A model generated the notes under the pieces. The model did not search any database. It saw only the letters and a list, made by a program, of their open reading frames with translations, and had not been told where the DNA came from. The position numbers were made by a program, and so were the translations under genes. Positions 9,381 to 19,534 of a DNA stretch of 64,000 bases are shown here, in pieces; within the stretch, counting starts at the first letter, position 1, and each line of letters opens with the position of its first letter. The DNA comes from Moesziomyces globuligerus (lineage: Eukaryota; Basidiomycota; Ustilaginomycetes; Ustilaginales; Ustilaginaceae). Location: positions 372,001-436,000 of the forward strand of contig JARVLF010000009.1 in the NCBI GenBank assembly GCA_030849465.1, given 5' to 3'.

Positions 9381-11267
9381 CTAAGCCTTCTCCTGGTGGG
9401 TCGACTCGGAGGCCTCGGCGGCGTGGACGTTGCCGGCGTCGAGCTGGTTGAGCGCATCCTCCTGGGCGTCGAGGCCGCGGAAGGCCCAGACGAAGCCGAT
9501 GAAGCCGAGGAAGGCGAGCACAGCAAACACCGTGTAGTTCCACACCAGGTTGGGGTCGGCCGAGAGCGAGATAAACGCCTGCTGGAGCGCCGCCGCGATG
9601 GCCGAGGTGAAGAGGAACATCGACATGACGAGCGAACGCATCGACTTGGGCGCCTTGGAGAAGGCGTACTCGAGACCCGTGATCGAGGCGAGGATCTCCG
9701 AGACGGCGATCAGGATGTACGAGCCCGACTGGATCCACACGTTGAGCGGAGCGGGCACAAACGTGCCCTCCTCCGCACCAGGGTCGGCAATGCCGTCGCC
9801 GTTGCTGTCGGTGCAGGTCGAGGCGCTCTTGCCGCACTGCGACGTCTTGTAGATGTAGTGCTGCACGACGGCAGCCCAGACCATGGCGAGCGCACCGGTG
9901 AGGAAGCCGAGCGCGATCTTCTTGAGCGGCGTAAAGTTGATGCCGGCCTTGCGGAGGGCGGGGTAGAGGAAGAGGTCGAAGAGGGGGATGAGGATGACCA
10001 GCGCAAAGGGGTCGAGGTTCGAGACGACCTCGTTGGGGAGGCCGTTGACCTCCATGGTGGCGGCCTGCGAGACGAGGTTGTTGGTGATCTGGTTGTAGGT
10101 GAGCCAGTAGAGCGGGAACCAGAGGAAGACGGTGCACGCCTTGAAGCCACGGCGCACCTCGTCGACCCAGGCGTCGTCGAAGGTCATCCAGCGCGGCTTG
10201 GACTCGGCGCTCTGCCTCGAGGGCTTGGCGTTCTCCCAGAAGTCGTCGGCGCGCATGTTCTTGAAGAGCGTGATCGGGTTGAGCGACCAGCGGCCCTTGG
10301 TGGCAAAGGCCCAGAGACGCATGCACTCGGCGAGCACCGAGCCCGAAGGCGGCGTCTTGACGTAGTACTTGTTGCCAAAGACGAGGACGGGGATGCAGAG
10401 CGCAAAGACGATGGTGGGCAGCGTGTAGGCGAGCCAGAAGCCGACGTACTTTTCGGCGAACGACATGCCAAGCTGACCGCCGAGCGCGCCAATGTTGATG
10501 AAGAGGTAGAAGTACATGAAGATGCGGCTGATGGTCAGGACGGGGTCGACAATGACGCGCTCTCCCGTCTTGAGCGTCTGGACCGACTGCTTGGAGCCGT
10601 TGACCTGCTCGGCGATGAGGGGCGAGACCGACGACTTGAACCAGCCCGTGCCGACACCCATGACGACGATGGCGATGGCGAAGCAGGCCATGGCGCCGTT
10701 GGGCGAGTCGAGGACGGTGGGGATGGAAGAGACGATGAGGAGGACGTGGCCGACGAGGGCGATGAAGACGGCGATGCAGATGGTCTTGAAGCGGCCCCAG
10801 CGGGTATCGGCGAGGTAGGCACCGAGGATGGGCATGCAGTAGACCCAGAAGGTGTTGAAGGTGGTGAGACCGGTCGCGGCCTGCTGGCCCTCGCCGAGGG
10901 CGCCGGACTGGTTGTCCGAGCCACCGGCACCTGCGCGGTTGTTGGCGGGGCGGGGCTGCTGGATGAAGTTCTGGAAGACCTGGACACAGCCGTAGTACGA
11001 GAAGCGCTCGGCGAGCTCGCAGAAGGCGATGGCGTAGGTGGTCCAGGGGAGCTTCTCGGGCACGCGGCGGAGCGTGGCGAGGTCCTCGTCGGTGGGGGCG
11101 ACGAAATCGTCGTCCGAGGTCTCGGGCTTGACGACGGCGCCGGCCTCGAGGTGGCCAACGGGGTGAACGTCGTCCTTGCCAGCGTGCGACTTGAGGTCGG
11201 CAGCGTAGGCATCGCGGTGGGCCTCAGCCTGACCGGCGATGGCGTCGTCCTGGATGTCGAGCGGCAT
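9381..11267 (-). CDS. PTR2: PTR2-type proton-coupled di-/tripeptide transporter (POT family)
   Basis: 628 aa from ATG at 11267. The frame is open six codons further, but that first codon is TTG. Plasma-membrane importer of small peptides. After an 80-residue hydrophilic N-terminus comes the POT signature E-L-A-E-R-F-S-Y-Y-G in TM1. Then follow T-F-W-V-Y-C-M-P-I-L-G-A-Y-L-A-D-T-R-W-G-R (the second POT signature region) and about 12 hydrophobic segments. The large extracellular loop near the C-terminal third contains C-G-K-S-A-S-T-C, as in fungal PTR2 proteins. The leader upstream of the ATG is an extreme C-run on the mRNA strand. In fungi PTR2 is commonly regulated by nitrogen source. Intronless and intact. 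Confidence 0.92.
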   Translation of the reverse strand: MPLDIQDDAIAGQAEAHRDAYAADLKSHAGKDDVHPVGHLEAGAVVKPETSDDDFVAPTDEDLATLRRVPEKLPWTTYAIAFCELAERFSYYGCVQVFQNFIQQPRPANNRAGAGGSDNQSGALGEGQQAATGLTTFNTFWVYCMPILGAYLADTRWGRFKTICIAVFIALVGHVLLIVSSIPTVLDSPNGAMACFAIAIVVMGVGTGWFKSSVSPLIAEQVNGSKQSVQTLKTGERVIVDPVLTISRIFMYFYLFINIGALGGQLGMSFAEKYVGFWLAYTLPTIVFALCIPVLVFGNKYYVKTPPSGSVLAECMRLWAFATKGRWSLNPITLFKNMRADDFWENAKPSRQSAESKPRWMTFDDAWVDEVRRGFKACTVFLWFPLYWLTYNQITNNLVSQAATMEVNGLPNEVVSNLDPFALVILIPLFDLFLYPALRKAGINFTPLKKIALGFLTGALAMVWAAVVQHYIYKTSQCGKSASTCTDSNGDGIADPGAEEGTFVPAPLNVWIQSGSYILIAVSEILASITGLEYAFSKAPKSMRSLVMSMFLFTSAIAAALQQAFISLSADPNLVWNYTVFAVLAFLGFIGFVWAFRGLDAQEDALNQLDAGNVHAAEASESTHQEKA

Positions 11268-14200
11268 GGTGTTGTACTTCACCAAGGGGAGGGGGAGGAG
11301 GAGGAGGGGCGAGGGGGGACGGGTGGTGAGGAGAAGGGAAGCAAGCAGGTGCCGAGGGGGGGGGCGACACTTTAAGGAGGCGAGGGTGGGAGGGGCGAAG
11401 AGGCGGACGAATCAAGGCTCACGACTGCAGTGGCGAAACGAAAGGAAAGGGCGGCCAAAGGGAAGAAAAAGCACGCGCCGGAGGAGGATGGCGGAATGGA
11501 GCTGTGGCGCTGTGATTGGACAGGCAATGCACCTGCGAGCGACCGGATCTGATGCGCCGTGTTGGGCCGACCAACGACGAGGGGCGTGTGCCTAATGGGA
11601 ATGAGGAGGAGCAGCTGAGCTGGCTTGCTCGATAAGGATGAATTGGATGAAATGACTGCCCTGCAGCAGCCACGCGGGTGCGGCTCTGCTTTGCTTTGCT
11701 TTGCTCTGCTGCTTTGCTCTGCTTTGCGGCAGTGGCGGCGGCGGGCGGGCGGGCGGATGCCAGAGTAGCGAATGGGAGCAGACCGTCGGGTATTCCGCTT
11801 GCTGCTGCTGTTGTTGGCTTCGGTCGAGTCCGGCGGTGGACGAGCGAGCAAGCAATCAAGCAAGGAGAGGGAGTGCCCGAAAAGTTTGTCGTGGGTCGCG
11901 GCGCGCGCACTCGCACTCGCATTCGCACTGGACGACACATGCATGCAGGAGCGACTGCAGCTCGCGTTGGATTGCCGAAGGATCTGATGCAGCCAGGCGA
12001 GTGGGGAGATGCAGCTGCGCGTTGTCAAGTGCGAGTACCATCGGCGAATGCGCTCGACGGTGCGTCACAATAGGCGTTAATTTTTCTTGGGCGACGGAAT
12101 TTCCGCACCAGCACCGACTAGCACTGGAATTCCATCCGAGCTCGACAGGCACAGAGGCGGGCTGGGATCGCATGAAGACGCGCTGCACTGCACAGCTTCG
12201 CTCTGCAGCCGACGCCCACTCGACCCAGTCTGCCGCAATCACTCTAGCGTCTTTGATGCTAGCGGTGGTGGGCTGACGGGCTCGATTCCACGCCCACACA
12301 GACAGTCTAGGAACGAACACGAGCACGCGATCGGATTCGCAAGGCAGCAGTCCAGCAGTCGAGCAGTCGAGCGGCAGTCGAGCTTCACGCGAGTTGGGCG
12401 GGTGGGCAACAAGCGAGCTTCGGATGTGGCATGTCCGATACCAGCGCGGCGCCACTGACCATGAGGTTGGCGGTCGAGCGATTGCCTGGTTATCGTCGGG
12501 ATGGCAATGCGTCTCCAAGCGGCTTCCCCGCATCTCGCTGCCTTATCGCAAGCCAATCTGGCAACGATCCATGCGACGGCAAGCGCAAATGGCAAGGGCG
12601 ACCGCGCGTCCTCCATCGTGACCCCGCCGAGATGGTGCAAGCCGCGCTGCGATGGATGAAATCGGCAATGTCGGTCGGTCCAATCAAGAGACGGCTTCGC
12701 ACGCTTTCGCTTTCATCTGGGGGCTGGCATGGGTGTGGCTTCCCCGACGTCGCTTCCCTCCCTTCGGCTTCATTCCGACCTCGCTCTCTTGCGGGTGGCT
12801 TGAGCGAAGATGGAACGTCGCGTGATCGGAATCACGCCCTCGGACGACAGCAGTTCGGACCTAGCGGTGAGGCGGACACGGCCAGTGTACAGTCCAATCT
12901 ACCACTCGCCGACCAAGAAATTCGGCTAGGAAGGGACACCTTTTGCGCTCGCTCGCTTACCTCGCTTCGCCCTGCCCTCTCCCAAGCACCCTGGCAGTGT
13001 AGCTGGCGAGGGTGTGACCGGATGGTCGGGTTTTCGCATCGCTGTGCTCCGAGCTGCTCTCAAAAACTCGCTGCTACTCCGCTCCGCGGGCTCGTCGCCA
13101 GGCTTCTGCCGCAATCCACCCGCCGATTCCACTGCGCCGCCCGCACCTCGCCTTGCCACCTCTTCCGCACACACCGCTGGTCGGCACTCGCTCCCAACTC
13201 ATCTCGCACTAGGAGACATGATGGAGCTTCCACACATGACTTTTTTTGAAATAAGCTCCTGTCAGTCGAGACTGCTCCAGACTGCGCTTACTCGTTTCAA
13301 GGCCCCGTTGTTGCTGCTAAACGGAGGTCGATGGGGCGCTAGTGAGAGCGCAGGAGCGCAGGCAGCGATTTCCTGCCAGGAATCTCTCCGAAACGCTCTG
13401 CATTGCGCGCCCGCATGCAATTTCGAATTCCGTCGGTCGGCAGCGTTGGCGCTCGGCCCTTTCGCCGCTCATGCCAGATTTCGCAGCTTGGCTCGCCCTT
13501 TTTTCCCCTTGCCTTTTCCGTTGGGCGTGTCAGAGCAGAGCCAACCCCACTGCACTGCGGCCCACCCGACGCCTTGCACGTATCTTTTGCACAGACCTCC
13601 TTCTTCCGTGCTGGAATGAACAGATAAGCTAGAGGATAAGCTTCTTTTCCACGTCGACAGCAGCAGCGGCCGAGGTGGCGGACAGCAGCCAAATTATAAT
13701 ACGCTGGGAGAGGCGCCCGAGTTTGAGCCAGAACGACAATTTTTTTGGCGCAAGGATTCGCAGACAGCGGTTGCAAACTTAGCCGGGCTGATACCCGCGG
13801 CCTGATCAGGCGCTTTTGAAGACCGGTCTGGCTTTGCAAACCGCTCGACGCGGCTGACCGACGCAGACGACCTCCGAGACATCAGACGTGGGCTCCCATT
13901 GGCTCATCTCGTCGTGGCTGCTGCCTGCCTGTACTGCATTTGCAATCCGCTTGGCCGGGGAGCCAGGAACGCCCGCAGCCATGAAATGCTCATCCTCTTC
14001 CCCACCAATCCTCGCCAGTGCATTTGGATGAGCGATGGCGTGATCAGCATGCACGCACATTGGACCCTGGTGTGAGTGCATCCAATCACGACCCACCTTG
14101 CCAATCGTTTCCATGCAGTGCTGACACTTGCTCCGTCGTGGGCGAGCCTCGGACCGACGAGCGCGAGCGTTGGCGTCGCAAAGTGGATCCGCGACTTCGA

Positions 14201-14392
14201 GTGCGAAAGAAACTCGAATTGCCAATCGGGCCAACCTCATCGCGACCGGGCTGAATTCGAATCGGCGATCTGCAACGCACAGACCCTGGCTCCGAATGTC
14301 GGCGGGATGGTCAAAGGGTCCTCTGCATTCGTCGTAGCTCCTTCACACAAGATCCTGGATTCCGCCTCGACTTTGTCACCCACACGGACGAG
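11268..14392. other. Intergenic region, 3.1 kb, no supportable gene
   Basis: Lies between the divergent PTR2 and TMEM19-like genes. It contains G-runs next to the PTR2 start (11286-11323), a TTTGC/TCTGC microsatellite-like stretch (about 11690-11730) and GCAGTCGA-type short repeats (12346-12383). Open frames up to 272 codons occur on both strands but show no family motif, no signal peptide followed by structure and no intron-exon logic, so I treat them as chance frames in GC-rich DNA. Non-coding RNAs cannot be excluded. Confidence 0.5.
11286..11323 (+). promoter_or_regulatory. G-run cluster (potential G-quadruplex) upstream of PTR2 start
   Basis: Five G-runs of 3-6 bases within 38 bp (starting at 11286, 11291, 11305, 11313 and 11321), ending 19 bp from the PTR2 start codon. 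The mRNA strand carries the C-rich complement. Folding is inferred from sequence only. Confidence 0.45.
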
Positions 14393-15343
14393 ATGACGGT
14401 GGACACGTATCCGGTAGCGTTGGGCATTGCGGCCTACCTGGGGTGGTCGGGCTATCGCAAAGGTTCGCTCTCGCTCGATGGAGCGCTCACCGCTTCGGCG
14501 GTCGGATACGCCTCGATGGCCAATCCTTTCGTCGGCTACGGGCTGACGCTCATCACCTTCTACCTCGCCGGCTCGCGCGCCACCAAGTTCAAGGCCACGC
14601 TCAAGGCGCAGCACGAGCAGCACGCCTCTGCCTCGCCTGCTGCCAAGCCACGACGCGATACGTCGTCTGGAAACCGATCCGCCGTACAGGTGCTCTGCAA
14701 CAGCGCCACGGCCGTCGTGGCCTGCATCGCTTTTCGAGGGCTCAACCGCCATCTCGCGCATCCGGATCCACTCTCCCCCACGACCCTGGCTGTGCTGGAT
14801 GCACGAGTGGCGAGGTGGGGCGTGTCGAATTTGGGCTTGACGCTCGTCGTGGCAGGACACTATGCAGCGTGTATGGGCGATACGTTGGCGTCGGAACTCG
14901 GCATCCTCTCGCGTTGCTCGCCGCGGCTCGTCACCAATCCAGCACGCATCGTACCCAGAGGCACCAACGGCGGCATCTCTCCACTCGGCCTCGCCGTCTC
15001 CGCGCTAGGCGGAACCCTCATCGGCGTGGTCCAGTCGCTCGCCCTAACCATCCACTACGGCAGGGCGAGAGCGGTGCGGCTCGAAACCTACGCCAGCCTC
15101 ATTGCGCTCTGCACCGCCGCCGGCTTCGTAGGCTCGCTCATCGACAGCCTCCTCGGCGCCACCTGCCAACGAACGCTCTACAACAAGTCCACCAACAAGG
15201 TCCTCGTAGGCACGCCCACCGAGAATTCCAAACACTGGACCACCATCACCGGCGCAGATCTGCTCGACAACAACGCAGTCAACTTTGTCGCCTCCGCCAC
15301 CACCGCCCTCCTCACCGCCTACCTCGGCTTCAAGCTCTTCTGA
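14393..15343 (+). CDS. TMEM19 / DUF92 family integral membrane protein
   Basis: 316 aa, close to the usual 300-340 aa of TMEM19-like proteins. The N-terminus is hydrophobic and carries L-S-L-D-G-A-L-T-A-S-A-V-G, followed by F-Y-L-A-G-S-R-A-T-K-F-K. Later motifs are Y-A-A-C-M-G-D-T-L-A-S-E-L-G, P-R-G-T-N-G-G-I-S-P-L-G, and near the end N-N-A-V-N-F-V-A-S. These glycine/aspartate motifs are the DUF92 signature, shared with the plastid phytyl-phosphate kinase VTE6. Roughly six or seven membrane spans are visible. The function in fungi is not established; a CTP-dependent isoprenoid-phosphate kinase role would be analogy. It is convergent with COG6, with 98 bp between the stops. Confidence 0.85.
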   Translation: MTVDTYPVALGIAAYLGWSGYRKGSLSLDGALTASAVGYASMANPFVGYGLTLITFYLAGSRATKFKATLKAQHEQHASASPAAKPRRDTSSGNRSAVQVLCNSATAVVACIAFRGLNRHLAHPDPLSPTTLAVLDARVARWGVSNLGLTLVVAGHYAACMGDTLASELGILSRCSPRLVTNPARIVPRGTNGGISPLGLAVSALGGTLIGVVQSLALTIHYGRARAVRLETYASLIALCTAAGFVGSLIDSLLGATCQRTLYNKSTNKVLVGTPTENSKHWTTITGADLLDNNAVNFVASATTALLTAYLGFKLF

Positions 15344-15441
15344 ACATGGCACAACCCAGAACTTCCATCTGCATCGAGTGCGTGCGAGTGATGCACGACG
15401 CGGTTTTGAGGTGCAGTGCCGAGTACGGATCCGGCGGGCGG

Positions 15442-17676
15442 CTACAGTCCGAGCAGGATGGCTACTTCGTCCGGGGAGCGTTTGACGCGGACGTTGGCCG
15501 GGTCGTAGGCGTTTGCTTGGTCGTGGATCGCATCGACGAGTCTGCGGTAGGCGGTGGTGAGGTTGTGCAGAGCGGCGTGGTGGACGGTTGAGCGTGCGTG
15601 GATGGGCGCGAGACGCTCGAGCTCGCGCGGCGTGAGCAGATCGTGCCGGGCCAAGCCCACGTCGAACCTCTCGAGCGCCTTGGCCACCTCGGCCGGCTTT
15701 GCACCCGGCACCGTCGAGAGCGGCGGTTGTGCGGTCTCGATCGCGGCGAGCACGGGAGCCAGTCCGCTCGCGGCGAGCATGTTGGCCGAGTGGAGCTGGG
15801 TGACTTGGGCGAGGGTGGAGTCGAGGCTCTCGCGCAGCTCGTCGGCCTTGGTGAGGGCAAAGGCGTACGGGCTGAGCGTCGAGACGAGCGAGTCGAGGCA
15901 GTTGCACTTGCATACGAGCGCCTCCCACTGCGCCGCCGCCTCGGTGCGCGATCTGGCTCGCTTGGCGACATGGGTGCGTGCCATGCGCTCCACCATATCC
16001 ACCACCGCATCCACGAGCGTCGTCAGCACAAAGTCGAACTCGGTCAACGACGGCTTGACCTCTCCATCGACGCGTTTGGGCGGTGCATCGCTCACCGCAT
16101 CGGCGTCTTCGGCGAGCGAGCGCGAAAACTCAGCCATGAGCTCGCGCAGCGTCGCCGTGACCGCGAGCAGCGGCGCAGGCGGTGCGAGGCTCGGCTCGAC
16201 CGCACCGTCGTAGCGCTGGATACCGTTGCTCTGGCGCTGCAGCGTCTCGGCAAACGCCGCCACGGCGAGCTCGGCGAGCTCGTCGAGCGTACGGCTGAGC
16301 GCGGCGCGCGAGCCGATGGTCTTGTGCATCGTAGAGCGGTAGAAGTGGACGAGATGTGCGAGGCGATACGACGTCACGCTCCCTTCTTGCGAGCGCAGCG
16401 TCTGAGCTACGCGTAGCTTCAACGGCCGACAGCATCCGTCGAGGTTCGAGTTGAGCACCTCGCGCACCATGGCCTCGCCCGCGCCCAAGCGGAGCGCATC
16501 GGGATCCGAGGCGGTGAGGTCGACCGAACCCTCGAGCCCGCGACGACGCTGTCCGATCCGCCGTCCGCCTTCGCCCTCCTGCTGGTCGAAGAGCGCGGTG
16601 AGGAACTCGCGCTCCGAGGCCACCGTCTGGTGGATCCAGGCGAGCATGTCGCCGACGTAGCGCAGCGGATCGTGCGCGTGCAGCTCGATCGGTCCAGGCA
16701 GATAGGTGGGTGGACCGGCGCCCACTGTGAGCGCGGCCGTAAAGGCGTTGGCCAGGATCGAGCTGCGCGTCTGGACGAGCGTGGTGAGTGCCGACCTTAG
16801 CAGCTCGGGGCGCGCATCTCCGAGTCGGCGTGTCGCCTCGCGCAGACTCGGCGAGACCTCGAGCCCCTCCTTGACGGGCTGACGGAATTCGAACGAGCAC
16901 CACTTGTAGAGCTTCTGATACGCCTGTTCGAGATCGTGTGCGGTGGAAGACATGATGTCCATGCCGGCTCGCGTTCCGCCGCCTCCTCCTGTCGATGTGG
17001 CCGGCGTCGCTTCCGAGCCCTGCAGCAGCACCTGACACTCGGTGCGGATGCGAACGAGCTTGTCCATGACTCGGAAAAGCTCTGCGCCGACGCGGACCTC
17101 GCGCGAGTCGATGGCGGCGCGTTCGGCGTCTGTGAGCGTGAAGCGACGGAGAAAGAGCTGGGCGACGTCGATCTGGGTGAGCGCAGCGGCGCGCTGGCGC
17201 TCGAGCCCCTCGGCGTGCTCGACCAGGTGACGGCTCGATTCGTGCGCCGAGTCGAGCTTGAGCTGCGCAGCCTCGCACGCGTCGTGCATGTCGCCGACCT
17301 GATCCGAGAGGCGCACGAGCTGGTCGTCGACGCCACGCAGCACCTCGATGATGCGGTCCGTCGCTCCGAGCATGCGCGTGCGCACGTCGCGGTCGAGGTC
17401 GCGCCGCGCCCGCGCCGTATCCACGAGGCGCAGCTCGTCTTCCGTCGACTCTTGCGCGAAGTTCGCGGTAGCGGAAGAGGAGGAGGAGGAGGCGGCGGCG
17501 GCGGGGTACATGGTGGCAAGCGTGTCGAGCGCATGTTGGACGTCCTTGGCGTCGTTGGGTCCCTGGAGAAGCACGGAGCGCACGCGCGAGGCGATGGGAC
17601 GCGGTGCCGGACTCGGCGATAGGCGCGCCGATGGCCCAGGCTCGGGCAAGAGCGAGGCTTGCTGCATGGTAGTCAT
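15442..17676 (-). CDS. COG6: Conserved oligomeric Golgi complex subunit 6
   Basis: 744 aa from ATG at 17676; the frame continues to 17685, but that codon is GTG. After a Pro/Ser-rich N-terminus the protein is almost entirely helical, with a coiled-coil part at about residues 80-200. The conserved core includes C-C-R-P-L-K-L-R-V-A-Q-T-L and T-S-Y-R-L-A-H-L-V-H-F-Y. The C-terminus reads ...Y-R-R-L-V-D-A-I-H-D...S-P-D-E-V-A-I-L-L-G-L, typical of COG6, a lobe B subunit of the tether for intra-Golgi retrograde vesicles. COG family subunits resemble each other weakly, so the subunit number is less sure than the family. Length is slightly above the human protein (657 aa), owing to Ala/Ser linkers. 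Confidence 0.8.
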   Translation of the reverse strand: MTTMQQASLLPEPGPSARLSPSPAPRPIASRVRSVLLQGPNDAKDVQHALDTLATMYPAAAASSSSSSATANFAQESTEDELRLVDTARARRDLDRDVRTRMLGATDRIIEVLRGVDDQLVRLSDQVGDMHDACEAAQLKLDSAHESSRHLVEHAEGLERQRAAALTQIDVAQLFLRRFTLTDAERAAIDSREVRVGAELFRVMDKLVRIRTECQVLLQGSEATPATSTGGGGGTRAGMDIMSSTAHDLEQAYQKLYKWCSFEFRQPVKEGLEVSPSLREATRRLGDARPELLRSALTTLVQTRSSILANAFTAALTVGAGPPTYLPGPIELHAHDPLRYVGDMLAWIHQTVASEREFLTALFDQQEGEGGRRIGQRRRGLEGSVDLTASDPDALRLGAGEAMVREVLNSNLDGCCRPLKLRVAQTLRSQEGSVTSYRLAHLVHFYRSTMHKTIGSRAALSRTLDELAELAVAAFAETLQRQSNGIQRYDGAVEPSLAPPAPLLAVTATLRELMAEFSRSLAEDADAVSDAPPKRVDGEVKPSLTEFDFVLTTLVDAVVDMVERMARTHVAKRARSRTEAAAQWEALVCKCNCLDSLVSTLSPYAFALTKADELRESLDSTLAQVTQLHSANMLAASGLAPVLAAIETAQPPLSTVPGAKPAEVAKALERFDVGLARHDLLTPRELERLAPIHARSTVHHAALHNLTTAYRRLVDAIHDQANAYDPANVRVKRSPDEVAILLGL

Positions 17677-17960
17677 GCTGGGCACGCAGTGTTGGGACGA
17701 TGCGAGAGGAGAAGCTCATCAGGGTCCAGTCCGCCTCATGTGGTCTGTGCCGAGAAAGCTCGGAAGTCGGGCCGAAGCTGTGGGGCCACGAATTTGCAGC
17801 TCGGTGTTAGACCTTTGTGCTGTGAGGACGCACGATCTCAGCATGTCGCCGACAACCATGTTGCCGGCAAGTCAGCCAGAAGGGTAGCAGCGCATGGACG
17901 GTGTCGGTGAATGGAATTGAGATCTAAAAGTACACATGGAACAACTACGCAGCGGTGAGC

Positions 17961-18815
17961 TCAGAGCATGCGGCGCTTCTTTGGCCTGACGCCGCCGATC
18001 TTTACGGGGGTGTTGTCGGTCATTTTGGAGATGAGGTCCTTGGTGTTCTGGCCCTCGCCGGCGAGCATGGCACGGTAGACGGCCTCCCTGCCCTGACCGA
18101 AGCCGTTCCAAAGCACTTCGAGGTGGGAGATGCGCCAGGCGTCCTTGAACTCGTTGATCTTGCCGAACATGGCGAAAGCGGCGCGGTAGCCGGCCTCGTA
18201 GCCGGAGCGTGCGGCCTTCTTGAAGCCGACGCTGCCGCCGGATGCGGAGGCGAGCGGATCGCCCTCGGGCGAGGTGAGGGTGAGGATGGTGTTGTTCCTC
18301 GAAGCGTTGACGAAGAGGCGGTGCGCCTGCGGGCCAGAGGAGGAATACATGCTCGACGAGAAGCGCGAAGCCATGGCGCCGCGCACGACGGGACCGGTAC
18401 GGCCAGCATCGCGGAAGGCAGACGTGCTGGCGTCGTCCGAGGTCTCGCCGGCAAGCGCGGCGTCAGCACCGGGAAGCGAGGAGACGGCCGAGACGGAGCC
18501 GAGGATGTCGTCGAGATTGGACGAAGCCGCCTGCCTTGCGCCCGAAGACGAGGGAGCCGATTCGAGGTCGGCCTGGGAGGAGAGGTCGCGTTGGAGTGCT
18601 TCAGATACGGTGGCGCTGCCTGCGGAGGAAGGGTCGGTGGTGGGTTGGCCCGAGGCCTGCGACTCGAGCTGCTGTGTCGATGTCGACTTGTCGTTGTCGC
18701 CGTTCCAACGGCTGGAGCTCGAGGCGAAGGAGCGTGCGAACGGGTTGGAAGCGTACGCCTCGGAGGCGACGATGCGACGCGCAGGTGCGCACTGCCGGGC
18801 GATGGCACGCAGCAT
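17961..18815 (-). CDS. Mitochondrial small ribosomal subunit protein uS11m
   Basis: 284 aa. The N-terminus is Arg/Ala/Ser-rich without acidic residues (R-A-I-A-R-Q-C-A-P-A-R-R), a likely mitochondrial targeting sequence. A Ser/Ala-rich spacer runs to about residue 160. The last about 120 residues form the uS11 fold: N-N-T-I-L-T-L-T-S-P-E-G-D, then G-G-S-V-G-F-K-K-A-A-R-S-G-Y-E-A-G-Y, and the C-terminal V-R-P-K-K-R-R-M-L tail that binds 16S-type rRNA. The usual bacterial S11 length is about 130 aa; the long N-terminal extension is common in fungal mitoribosomal proteins. The 3' end lies 285 bp from the COG6 start codon. Confidence 0.88.
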   Translation of the reverse strand: MLRAIARQCAPARRIVASEAYASNPFARSFASSSSRWNGDNDKSTSTQQLESQASGQPTTDPSSAGSATVSEALQRDLSSQADLESAPSSSGARQAASSNLDDILGSVSAVSSLPGADAALAGETSDDASTSAFRDAGRTGPVVRGAMASRFSSSMYSSSGPQAHRLFVNASRNNTILTLTSPEGDPLASASGGSVGFKKAARSGYEAGYRAAFAMFGKINEFKDAWRISHLEVLWNGFGQGREAVYRAMLAGEGQNTKDLISKMTDNTPVKIGGVRPKKRRML

Positions 18816-19534
18816 TGTTGGCGGGTGTGCTGGTCGGGGATGTGGAACTCAGTGATGGTGTAGGATAGGATGAAGCGAATGGCAAAAGTTCCCACCTTTG
18901 GCAGCGCAGCCTCGCCGACTTTCTTCGCGGCCAATTCGACGGAGCCGGATTTGGTCTGATTGATCATGCTTACCTACGCATCTGCCACGTGATGGCGCGA
19001 ACACGAACACGGTCGTAGTTGAATCGAGATCGGGAGATGGGTGCTGTGCGAAGTTCTAATTTATTCGATTTTGTTGATTTTGTTGATTCGATTTCGGAAA
19101 AAAGAGCGAAAAGCTCCACGCTCAGGGGCTGTTTTTGGATGGGTTTGGTGGATTTCCAGAAGAGGAAGGTGCCAAAAAGGGGCAGTTTAGCGAGAGGAAG
19201 CTCGAGCTGTCAAACAACGAAACGGCGTTGATTGGCAAGACGCCAACGGCTCAGGGGCACAGCTCTGTACGACAACACTTGACTTGGCTTGATTGTACCG
19301 CTCGAGCCCCTGAAGGCCACTGCAGCCCACCGCCATCATGCATGGGCCTCCACGACCACAGCCTTGGCTGCGTCCATTGAGCTTCTACCCGCACCGCACT
19401 GCAGATGCGCAGGTCCGCTTCGGCGTCTTGAGCTGCAGCCCTCTAGTTCACTCCGCCCTCATCCTCACCCTGGGCCACCATCATCCTTGTCTCCCAACCA
19501 CGACTGCCCCCGACACGAAGCCACCTCGGCCGCC
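18816..19534. other. Divergent intergenic region between uS11m and GH17 genes, 719 bp
   Basis: Probable promoters for both flanking genes. A locally AT-rich stretch at 19050-19095 carries a repeated GATTTTGTT unit. No TATA box in a convincing position. The frame open upstream of the GH17 ATG (from 19289) uses a non-ATG start and is taken as leader. Confidence 0.5.

Noticed and set aside
9255..11375. 706-codon plus-strand open frame
   Set aside because: Antisense to the PTR2 gene, highly charged and repetitive, non-ATG start. A shadow frame.
12431..13249. 272-codon plus-strand frame in the 3.1-kb gap
   Set aside because: No motif, random-looking composition rich in Arg/Ser/Pro/Cys, overlapped by equally long frames on the other strand.
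14245..14290. Possible tRNA T-loop (TTCGAATC) near 14252
   Set aside because: No matching A-box, acceptor stem or anticodon arm at the right spacing; no tRNA could be folded here or at the similar site near 55020.
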